Positions 1-7,110 of a stretch of 45,841 nucleotides of DNA are shown piece after piece. Positions within the stretch are counted from its first letter, which is position 1. Every line of letters begins with the position of its first letter. Origin of the DNA: Desulfobacterales bacterium (GTDB taxonomy: Bacteria > Desulfobacterota > Desulfobacteria > Desulfobacterales > JAFDHS01); contig JAUUWG010000003.1 in NCBI GenBank assembly GCA_030589165.1, positions 1-45,841 on the forward strand. The letters are read 5' to 3'. The position numbers and the translations under genes were made by a program. The notes under the pieces are model-generated. The model saw only the letters and a list, made by a program, of their open reading frames with translations, was not told the DNA's origin and did not search any database.

Positions 1-993
1 CAATTACGAACGGATATGGTTAAACTTCATTCAGAACGACGGCAATACAGGCGATTTCGGAGATATCGTAAAACCCGTTATCGTAAACCCAGGTTTTTAA
101 ATCGAGGCAACAAGCAAAAAGGCTGGTTAGCCCCTTCCATTCAACATAAGCTCGATTCTCATATCAAAGTCGTTGAACGAGTTAAAAAAATTCTGCCGAT
201 TTCAAACATTGTCGTTGAAGTGGCGGGTTTTGATATCCAGAAAATCAAAAATCCTGATATCCAAAGCAAGCAATATCAACAAGGCGAACAATTGGGATTT
301 TGGAATGTCCGGCAATACATACTTCACCGAGACAATCATATTTGTCAGTAATGCAAGGGTAAATCCAAAGATCCGATTTTGAATATTCACCACATTATTT
401 CAAGACAAATCGGCAGAAATCGGCCGGATAATTTGATTACCTTTTGCGAAACTTGTCACAAGAAATACCATAAGGGTGAAATTAAACTGAAAGTTAAAGC
501 CACAAACGGCTTTAAGGCTGAAACCTTTATGTCAACGGTTCGTTGGAAACTGGTTAATCAACTTAAAGAGTCCGGCAATACGGTATCGCATACTTACGGA
601 TACATTACAAAGCATCACCGGATTAAGCAGAAATTGCAAAAATCTCACGTTCTTGATGCATATGTAATTGCAGGTGGAAACGGTCAAAGACGACTTTCCA
701 ATATGTTTTTCAGCAAACAGGTTCGTAAATGTAACCGAAAGCTGTTTAAAGGTATCCGAAGTCATATCAGGAATACCGCTCCACGTTTCATTCATGCTTT
801 TCAACGATTCGACAAAGTTCTATGGAATGGGATCGAGTGTTTTATTTTTGGCCGTCGAAAGACGGGGTATTTCGCCTTACGGAAGCTGGATGGAACGAAC
901 ATTCATACATCAGCAAAGGCAAAAGACTGCACATTGTTGGAATCAGCAAATACTTTATTAACAGAAAGGAGGGCGGTATCCCTCCCCGCCTGA
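1..993 (+). pseudogene. iscB: iscB (RNA-guided HNH/RuvC nuclease of IS200/IS605 element), 5' cut by window edge, one in-frame stop
   Basis: The frame is open from base 1, so the N-terminal part lies outside the window. It encodes an IscB-like protein: an Arg-rich bridge-helix segment (RRFRRYRKTRYRKPRF), GWLAPSIQHKLDSH, a RuvC-II motif IVVEVAGFD, an HNH core (NIHHIISRQIG, CETCHKKYH) and a RuvC-III motif KSHVLDAYVIAGG. IscB proteins are the transposon-encoded relatives and ancestors of Cas9, and use an omega RNA that is normally encoded upstream of the gene (here outside the window). A TAA at 349-351 interrupts the frame in the first CxxC of the HNH domain (CQ-stop-CKGKS). The frame then continues unshifted to 991-993 with strong family similarity. 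One substitution explains this, so the gene is a recent pseudogene, or the stop is a sequencing error. TAA rules out selenocysteine recoding. Confidence 0.88.
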
Positions 994-1012
994 ATCAAAG
1001 ATTCAGACGGGG
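984..1012. mobile_element. IS200/IS605-type right-end hairpin at the end of the iscB element
   Basis: CCCCGCCTGAATC (984-996) pairs with GATTCAGACGGGG (1000-1012) around an AAA loop, with a single C/A mismatch. A strong hairpin overlapping the end of an iscB gene is what TnpA-type single-strand transposases recognise at element ends. No tnpA lies in view, so the element was probably mobilised in trans. The iscB stop TGA (991-993) is inside the hairpin. The exact right boundary cannot be fixed from one copy. Confidence 0.65.
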
Positions 1013-1027
1013 TCTCTTGCCGCGTTT

Positions 1028-3643
1028 ATGATGAAAAACATATACAAGCAAGAATCAAAGTTTCTGAAACAAAAAAGGGAGCAGCTGATTTCAAGTCTTT
1101 TAAAAGGGAAAGAGCCGGATTTTCTATATAAAAACGCCGGGCTTTTAGATGATTATTTTTGCAAGAGCTTTGAAAAAAGCATCATCGGTCCCAAGATGAA
1201 TTTCAGCAAGAATCCCTATGCCTTGATCGCTCTGGGTGGCTATGGACGAAAAGAACAGTGTATTTATTCCGATGTCGATCTTCTTTTACTTTTCAGCAAA
1301 AAACTCCCTGATGAGGCCGAGGAACTCGTTCGAGAGATTATTTATCCACTGTGGGATATCGGACTTGATGTGGGTTACGCCACCCGTTCCCTCAATGAAT
1401 CCATAAACCTGTCAAGAAAAGACTTTGAGGTTCTTACCTCTCTTTTGGATGCCCGTTTTATATGCGGAATGTCCCAGTTGTATACGGAAATCACGACCCT
1501 GCTCAGGAAAAAAATCGTTTCCGGCCGATCCGGAGAAATAATAAGATGGCTTGTGCAAAGAAACGAGGACCGACATCTGCGTTTCGGAGACTCTACATAC
1601 CTTCTTGAACCCAACCTGAAAGAGGGCCAGGGCGGTTTGAGAGACTACCACACCATGCTGTGGATCGCCCGGATAAAATCCGACCTCAAACGCCCCAGAG
1701 ATCTCGAATATAACGGCTACCTGTCATATGCAGACTTTAAAACCTTAACCAAAGCACTCTCATTTATATGGAACGTAAGAAACCGATTACATCATCTGAC
1801 CGGCAGAAAATGCGATCAGCTTAACTTTGAATACCAGATAAAGCTTGCCGATGCTTTGGGCTTCAAAAAAGAAAACGGCCAGGAACCCGTAGAAATTTTT
1901 TTAGGAGAGCTTCACGGCCGGATGGAATTCATCAAAGAGCATAACCTTATATTCCTTGCCGAACTGGGTTCTCCTAAAAAGTTAACCCTCAAAAACAAGC
2001 TGACCAAAATAAACGGGCTGGAAATCATAAAGGATATGTTGAACATTACTTCTTCCGAACAAGTACTCCATTCACCCGAACTTCTGATCAAAATTTTTGA
2101 AGAGAGTTCACGCTTAAAAATCCCCTTGAGTGCCGAGGCCAAGCGGGTTATAAAAGAATTCGGCTATCTTGTTGACGACAATTTCAGGTCTTGTGCTTCC
2201 TGCATCAAAACTTTTGAACGTATTTTAGCCGCTCCGCCCTCACCGTTTAATGTATTGAATGAAATGTTAAACACGGGCTTTTTGACAAAGTTCATACCCG
2301 AAATAGAACAAATCGTTAATCGTATTCAGTACGACGAATATCATCTCTATCCCGTAGACAAGCATTCTTTGCGGACGGTTCAAGCAGTAAAAAAATTCGG
2401 CGAGCCTGAAAAGACCGGTGAGGACCAATTATGCCATGACCTGTATAAGGAGCTTTCCAATCGAAAACCGCTCCTTTGGGCAGCTCTTCTTCATGACATC
2501 GGCAAGGGGGATTCAGGCGGAGGGCATTCAAAAAAAGGTGCTGTAATTGTTCGATCCATACTTTCAAGAGCGGGCTTACGGCCTGCCGATATTGAAACCG
2601 TATCCTTTTTGGTTTTAGAACATCTGCTTTTGATCAAAACCGCAACGAGAAGAGATGTCAATGAAGAGGAGACAGCTGTTTTTTGTGCAAGAAGAATAAA
2701 GGACCCCGAGCGATTAAAAATGCTTTACCTGCTAACCGTTGCCGATTCCATCTCCACAGGACCAAAAGCTTGGAATGACTGGACTTCAACTCTCTTAAGG
2801 GAACTTTTTTTCAAGGTCCTGAGTATTCTGGAAAAAGGGGAATTGGCCACTACAGAGGCGGTTGAAGCTGTTGAAGAGAAAAAAAATAAAATCTTAAGTT
2901 CAACCCTTACGCCCCAAGACAGAGATGATATAAAAGCGTGTTTGAACCTTATGTCCCCAAGATACCTTCTGTACACTTCCGCAGATGATATCCTTGAACA
3001 CATTAGATTGTACAAGCTTCTGTCAAATGCCGAATTTGTCTGGGAAGTGGCAAAGGACAGTGAATCAAACACAAGAACAGTAACGATTTGTGCTAAAGAC
3101 TCTCCCGGATTATCCTCTAAAATTGCAGGCGTATTCACCTTGAACAACATTGATATTATCGGCGCACAGGTTTACACATGGCGGAATAATATTGCCCTTG
3201 ACATTTTCAATGTCAAGCCTCCCCTGGATCAGATTTTTGAAGATGAAAAATGGGCGCGTGCCAAAGAGAATCTCCAATCCGCCTTATCAGGCGATCTGGA
3301 CCTGAAAGAAGCATTGCGCAAAAAAATTCCGGTTTATCGATCCGACCGGCCATATACATTAGAGAGACCCCATCGCGTAGAAGTTGACAATAAGACTTCC
3401 AGTTTTTTTACCATTATTGAAGTCTTCACTTACGATTTCCCCGGACTGCTTTTCAATATCACGGATGCCCTGTTCAGATGCGGACTCGATGTTTGGATCG
3501 CTAAAATTTCTACCAAAGTCGACCAGGTGGTGGATGTCTTTTATGTCAGAGATTTCGACGGACAAAAAGTTGATTCACCGGGCAATGTCAAGGCAATCAA
3601 GACAGCGATTGAAGAAGTGCTGCCAAAACCTGTTGACACATAA
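1028..3643 (+). CDS. glnD: Bifunctional PII uridylyltransferase / uridylyl-removing enzyme GlnD
   Basis: GlnD senses glutamine in the cytoplasm and adds UMP to, or removes it from, PII proteins. At 871 aa the length is normal for the family. Domains in order: nucleotidyltransferase with GGYGR (residues 70-74) and SDVD (81-84); the GlnD linker region; an HD phosphohydrolase domain with LLHDIGKG (H489, D490) for UMP removal; and two ACT domains (about 685-735 and 790-865) that bind glutamine. Both catalytic centres look intact. Its probable substrate, glnB, follows 49 bases downstream. The ATG ATG start lies only 15 bases after the hairpin of the iscB element and has no recognisable Shine-Dalgarno sequence, so the insertion probably replaced the native promoter and leader. 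Start at 1028 or 1031. Confidence 0.95.
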   Translation: MMKNIYKQESKFLKQKREQLISSLLKGKEPDFLYKNAGLLDDYFCKSFEKSIIGPKMNFSKNPYALIALGGYGRKEQCIYSDVDLLLLFSKKLPDEAEELVREIIYPLWDIGLDVGYATRSLNESINLSRKDFEVLTSLLDARFICGMSQLYTEITTLLRKKIVSGRSGEIIRWLVQRNEDRHLRFGDSTYLLEPNLKEGQGGLRDYHTMLWIARIKSDLKRPRDLEYNGYLSYADFKTLTKALSFIWNVRNRLHHLTGRKCDQLNFEYQIKLADALGFKKENGQEPVEIFLGELHGRMEFIKEHNLIFLAELGSPKKLTLKNKLTKINGLEIIKDMLNITSSEQVLHSPELLIKIFEESSRLKIPLSAEAKRVIKEFGYLVDDNFRSCASCIKTFERILAAPPSPFNVLNEMLNTGFLTKFIPEIEQIVNRIQYDEYHLYPVDKHSLRTVQAVKKFGEPEKTGEDQLCHDLYKELSNRKPLLWAALLHDIGKGDSGGGHSKKGAVIVRSILSRAGLRPADIETVSFLVLEHLLLIKTATRRDVNEEETAVFCARRIKDPERLKMLYLLTVADSISTGPKAWNDWTSTLLRELFFKVLSILEKGELATTEAVEAVEEKKNKILSSTLTPQDRDDIKACLNLMSPRYLLYTSADDILEHIRLYKLLSNAEFVWEVAKDSESNTRTVTICAKDSPGLSSKIAGVFTLNNIDIIGAQVYTWRNNIALDIFNVKPPLDQIFEDEKWARAKENLQSALSGDLDLKEALRKKIPVYRSDRPYTLERPHRVEVDNKTSSFFTIIEVFTYDFPGLLFNITDALFRCGLDVWIAKISTKVDQVVDVFYVRDFDGQKVDSPGNVKAIKTAIEEVLPKPVDT

Positions 3644-3662
3644 CAAGTTGTTTGTATTTTAG

Positions 3663-4031
<369 letters not shown>

Positions 4032-4092
4032 GCCAATAAAACTTTAAAACATTTTGAAAAATTGTTCGACCATGGCATAACGTTTTAGTCCC

Positions 4093-4154
4093 AAGCTCAA
4101 AGCTGAAAGGTTGGTGAATGCATAAGCCCTTATTTTTCTTTGAGCTTTCAGCTT
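4093..4154. repeat. Imperfect inverted repeat downstream of glnB
   Basis: A 17-base arm at 4093-4109 (AAGCTCAAAGCTGAAAG) matches the reverse complement of 4138-4154 at 15 of 17 positions, with 28 bases between. It can form a hairpin but has no following T tract, so it is a weak terminator candidate or a decayed repeat. The rest of the 204-base gap (4032-4235) shows nothing I can name. Confidence 0.5.
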
Positions 4155-4235
4155 GAATGTAATTTTCATGGTAAAGTGTCTTTAATCCGCAACCATTTTA
4201 TTATGATGAACAACTTTTGATTAGGTACTTAGATT

Positions 4236-4739
4236 ATGATTATTGCGGTGATGAGCGATACCCACGACAACATATGGAATCTGCGCAAGGCATTGAAAAT
4301 TATCAAGCAAGAGAATGCGGGAATGATAATTCATTGCGGTGATTTTGTTGCCCCGTTTATGCTTACAGAACTTGAAGAAGGGGGAATTCCGGTTCACGGG
4401 GTCTTCGGGAATAATGACGGAGACCAGTACCAGTTGACAAAGGCCTCTCTCACTGTTTTAAAAAAGATTACACTTCACGGCATGATCGGTGAAATTGATA
4501 TGGAGGGTGTTAAAATCGGATTTACCCATTATAAAGATGTGGCAGAAGGTCTGGCAGCCGGTGGTAAGTATCAAATCGTCTGCTTCGGCCATTCCCACAA
4601 ATACCTGAAGAAACAAATCGGTCAAACCCTTCTTTTAAATCCGGGCGAAATAATGGGTAAAGACGGCTTGCCCGGATTCTGTTTTTTTGATACCCATACC
4701 TTTGAAATCAAACAAATTAAAATAAAGGATACGCCTTGA
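4236..4739 (+). CDS. YfcE/MJ0936-family metallophosphoesterase
   Basis: A 167-aa single-domain calcineurin-like phosphoesterase. The metal-binding motifs are in family order: SDTHDN (D8, H10), HCGDFVAP, GNND and GHSHKY. Characterised members hydrolyse phosphodiester model substrates with Mn2+ or Ni2+, but their physiological substrate is unknown. The length is full for the family. The ATG at 4236 gives the standard MIIAVMSDTHDN start, although the preceding ribosome site is weak. The next gene begins 43 bases downstream on the same strand, so the two may share a transcript. Confidence 0.9.
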   Translation: MIIAVMSDTHDNIWNLRKALKIIKQENAGMIIHCGDFVAPFMLTELEEGGIPVHGVFGNNDGDQYQLTKASLTVLKKITLHGMIGEIDMEGVKIGFTHYKDVAEGLAAGGKYQIVCFGHSHKYLKKQIGQTLLLNPGEIMGKDGLPGFCFFDTHTFEIKQIKIKDTP

Positions 4740-4782
4740 CATTAAATAACGATGTTCTTAATTTTTTAAAGGAGTTTTCTTT

Positions 4783-5514
4783 ATGAAGTTTAAATTTTTT
4801 GTTGCTTTGTTTTTTGTATGCACTTTTTTTTACGCAACAGATTCCATAAGCGCAGAAAAAGAATCAATCAAATCACCTTCCACTTTTTTGTCCCGGGATA
4901 AATACGAATTTGCGCCGGTGCCGGAAGGTTTTGAGATAAAACATGATTTTATCATACAAAACAAAGGGGACGCCGTACTGGATATTAAAAAAGTCAGGAC
5001 CGGCTGAGGGTGTACGGCGGTCTCATATACGAGACAAATCCCTCCCGGCGGTGAGGGAAAGATCACTCTTAAGCTCAATACAAAGTACTATGGTGGGAAA
5101 AGACTCAAGAAAAACATCAGAGTAGAAACAAATGATAAGAATCGCCCGATAATTCATTTGACGATTTCGGGCATGGTCGAAAAATTTGCCTCCATTACCC
5201 CGAACAGAATAAGACTTGCCGGTTGTGTCGGCAAGGAGTTGAAAACTTCGGTAAGCATTATCCCTGAAAAAAAGTATCCGTTCAAAATTGTTAACGTCAC
5301 TGCAAAACAAGGGAAAAATATCCGTTACAAGATAGAGGAATTCAAAAAATCAAAAATATCGGAGTACGTATTGACCGTTGAAAACATAAAAAAAGAAATA
5401 GGCCGCTATTTCGATATTATTCATTTAAAAACAGACAGTAAAATCCAGCCGGAGATCAGCATCAGGGTAATGGGGAATATTTATGGCAGGCCCATCAATA
5501 AGACGGATAAATAG
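4783..5514 (+). CDS. Exported DUF1573-family protein with in-frame TGA at the conserved Cys (candidate selenoprotein)
   Basis: A ribosome site AAAGGAG precedes an ATG and a signal peptide (MKFKFFVALFFVCTFFYATDSISA). DUF1573-like features follow: SRDKYEFAPVPEGFEIKHDF, IQNKGDAVLDIKKVRTG. Then comes a TGA (5005-5007), and the same frame continues as GCTAVSYTRQIPPGGEGKI through two more immunoglobulin-like segments to a TAA ending at 5514. The family motif here is normally CGCT, so the TGA sits exactly on the first Cys (residue 75 of 244). Either it is read as selenocysteine or one base change has made a pseudogene. The clean frame over 168 codons downstream favours selenocysteine, which is frequent in deltaproteobacteria. 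No sel genes are in the window. The function of DUF1573 proteins is not established; a periplasmic location is inferred from the signal peptide. Confidence 0.72.
5006..5057 (+). promoter_or_regulatory. Possible bacterial SECIS structure after the in-frame TGA
   Basis: Immediately 3' of the TGA, GTCTC (5020-5024) pairs with GAGAC (5031-5035) around a 6-base loop. GAGGG (5006-5010) can pair with CCCTC (5040-5044) as an outer stem. CCCTC can instead pair with GAGGG (5053-5057) around CCGGCGGT. The distance from the TGA to the first loop (17 bases) suits SelB-dependent recoding, but that loop lacks the G usually found in its first two positions, so this is only suggestive. Confidence 0.35.
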
Positions 5515-5520
5515 GCTTTT

Positions 5521-6135
5521 ATGATGGATATTAAAGTGGTTGCTTTCGACTGCGACGGCGTCCTTTTTGATACGACACAGGCGAACACGATTTACTACAA
5601 CAGGCTCCTGGAACATTTCGGCAAACCGGAGATGACTCCTGAACAGTTCAAGTATGTCCACATGCACACCGTTGATAATGCCATTGCCCACCTCTTTGAT
5701 GATGAGAAGACACGCAAGGCGGCTAATGAATACCTTCGTAAAAATGTAAGTTATCTGCCGTTTATCAAATATATGAAGATAGAGCCGTATTTAAAGCCCT
5801 TGCTAAAAAAGCTCAAGCCCTCTTACCATACGGCCATTGCTACAAATCGCAAGGGCACGATGAACCGGATTCTTTCAGAACACGGCATTGAAAAATATTT
5901 TGACCTGGTTGTAACGGCCTTTGATGTGAAACGACCTAAACCCTGCCCGGATTCACTTGTCAATATATTGAAGCATTTTAAAGTAGAACCCCGGCAGGTA
6001 ATTTATATAGGAGATTCGGAGCTGGATGAAAAAGCGGCAAAAGCTGCCGGAATACCATTTGTAGCATACGGCGACCCCTCCCTTTCAGCGGATTTTCATA
6101 TAAAAAACCTCAAGGAGGTTGAAGAGATTCTTTAG
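5521..6135 (+). CDS. HAD-superfamily (subfamily IA) hydrolase, phosphoglycolate-phosphatase-like
   Basis: A 204-aa HAD phosphatase with motif I DCDGVLFDT (D10, D12), a helical cap domain, motif II in AIATNRK, the motif III lysine in DVKRPKPCPD, and motif IV in YIGDSELDEKAAKAAG. All catalytic residues are present. The relatives most similar in layout are phosphoglycolate phosphatase and pyrophosphatase PpaX-like enzymes, but the substrate cannot be read from sequence. It starts 6 bases after the DUF1573 gene and is probably co-transcribed with it. The ATG ATG start has only a weak ribosome site, which fits translational coupling. A palindromic dispersed repeat begins about 10 bases after the stop codon. 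Confidence 0.88.
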   Translation: MMDIKVVAFDCDGVLFDTTQANTIYYNRLLEHFGKPEMTPEQFKYVHMHTVDNAIAHLFDDEKTRKAANEYLRKNVSYLPFIKYMKIEPYLKPLLKKLKPSYHTAIATNRKGTMNRILSEHGIEKYFDLVVTAFDVKRPKPCPDSLVNILKHFKVEPRQVIYIGDSELDEKAAKAAGIPFVAYGDPSLSADFHIKNLKEVEEIL

Positions 6136-6144
6136 TCTCTTAAT

Positions 6145-6275
6145 TAAAGTTTGAAGTGAGCTAAAGTGATCTAAAGTTGAGGAATTCTATCAATTTTAAA
6201 TATAAAAAAGACGGAGCGAAGCGATTCATTAACTTTAGCTCACTTCACACTTTAGCTCATTTTAGCTCACTTTTC
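6145..6275. repeat. Palindromic dispersed repeat with 10-bp-phased arms (copy A)
   Basis: The left arm is a tandem of 10-base units (AAGTGAGCT, AAAGTGATCT, AAAGTTGAGG; about 6154-6183). The right arm carries the inverse unit ACTTTAGCTC several times (about 6230-6270). The centre (6181-6230) is almost identical to the reverse complement of copy B at 20983-21112, including the string GACGGAGCGAAGCGA. It fills the space between the convergent HAD and zinc-ribbon genes. Confidence 0.8.
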
Positions 6276-6276
6276 T

Positions 6277-6501
6277 TTATTGATTGCCGAATCCGTTTTG
6301 ATCTCCACAGTCCGGACACTGCCAGGTTATTCCGTTACAGGACATTCCCCACAAATTTTCATGCATGCAGTCCTGACAAATACTGAACCCGCATCTGCAT
6401 CTCCAGCAGAACGGAACTTTTTTACCACAGCAGTCACAATTTTTCTCTTTGGCCTTCCGGCGTTTTTCTCTGTATTTATTTTTATTGGCAGAGTATTTCA
6501 T
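6277..6501 (-). CDS. Small Cys-rich zinc-ribbon protein
   Basis: A 74-aa protein with a very basic N-terminus (KNKYREKRRKAKEKN) followed by paired cysteines: CDCCGKK, CWRCRCG, CQDC and CPDCGDQ. These would bind two or more zinc ions. I do not recognise a named family. Its start overlaps the end of the upstream CoA-binding gene by 20 bases on the same strand, which implies translational coupling. The stop codon lies 2 bases from the edge of repeat copy A. Codons are well used for Cys, Lys and Arg, which makes a chance ORF unlikely. Confidence 0.7.
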   Translation of the reverse strand: MKYSANKNKYREKRRKAKEKNCDCCGKKVPFCWRCRCGFSICQDCMHENLWGMSCNGITWQCPDCGDQNGFGNQ

Positions 6502-6904
6502 ATTCTATCTTTATACACTTATTCATCACAACGTCTATACCGGCCGCTGTCAGGAAATTTGCAGCCTCCTGATTTTCGATACCCAACTGCATCCAGAAGA
6601 CCTTGGGCCTGAGACGAACCGCTTCCCGTGCATGGGGCATGATCCGGGATGGGCTTCTGAACAGGTTTATAATATCTATGGGTTCATTAATATCGTCAAG
6701 GGACGGATATGCGCGTTCTCCCAATATCTTCCCTTGTCCCGGGTAAACCGGAATAATCCTGTAGCCATGTCTTTTAAGATATACGGCAACCCAGTTGGAG
6801 TCTCTTTCCGGATTAGGGCTTAAACCTACAACAGCAATGGTTATGGATTTTTCCAAAAGATGCTTTAGCTTTTCATTGTCGGTAATTATCTCTCCCGGCT
6901 TCAT
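6482..6904 (-). CDS. CoA-binding domain protein (YccU family)
   Basis: A 140-aa Rossmann-fold CoA_binding domain covers nearly the whole protein: ITIAVVGLSPNPERDSNWVAVYLKRHGY, IIPVYPG, GERAYPSL, IDIINLFRSP, KVFWMQLGIEN and a C-terminal MNKCIKIEY. The length matches YccU-type stand-alone domains. These bind CoA in structures, but a cellular role is not established. A strong ribosome site (AAAGGAG, 8 bases before the ATG) supports the start. It forms a two-gene unit with the overlapping zinc-ribbon gene and is divergent from polA. Confidence 0.9.
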   Translation of the reverse strand: MKPGEIITDNEKLKHLLEKSITIAVVGLSPNPERDSNWVAVYLKRHGYRIIPVYPGQGKILGERAYPSLDDINEPIDIINLFRSPSRIMPHAREAVRLRPKVFWMQLGIENQEAANFLTAAGIDVVMNKCIKIEYEILCQ

Positions 6905-7011
6905 TGGACGACTCCTTTGGCAGTATTGTTGTTTTGCCTCATTCGTGTTATAAAAATTGATTAAATCATGTGTCGTTACTCAGCCACGAAAGCACCAAGG
7001 CACAAGAGAAA

Positions 7012-7104
7012 ATGAATATAAATGTCCCATTATCTAAAAAAGAAAAATTCATTGCAAGAAAAATACTTGATAAAAAACAGGGATTAATACGGATCAACCA
7101 CTAA
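7012..7104 (+). CDS. Possible 30-aa leader ORF immediately before polA
   Basis: ATG 7012 to TAA 7104 encodes MNINVPLSKKEKFIARKILD and ten more residues. It ends 6 bases before the polA ATG. polA itself has no visible ribosome site, so translational coupling to this ORF is conceivable. A weak AAGAGA lies before its own ATG. A decayed GCCACNAAGNCAC-type repeat (6983-7006) lies just upstream. There is no other support. Confidence 0.25.
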   Translation: MNINVPLSKKEKFIARKILDKKQGLIRINH

Positions 7105-7110
7105 ACAATC

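Noticed and set aside
349-351. In-frame stop in iscB as a recoded codon
   Set aside because: The codon is TAA, which is not used for selenocysteine, and it does not replace a conserved Cys.
1-1012. CRISPR-Cas locus, because of Cas9-like motifs
   Set aside because: The protein is IscB-sized and fits IscB in motif order, and no spaced direct repeats occur anywhere in the window.
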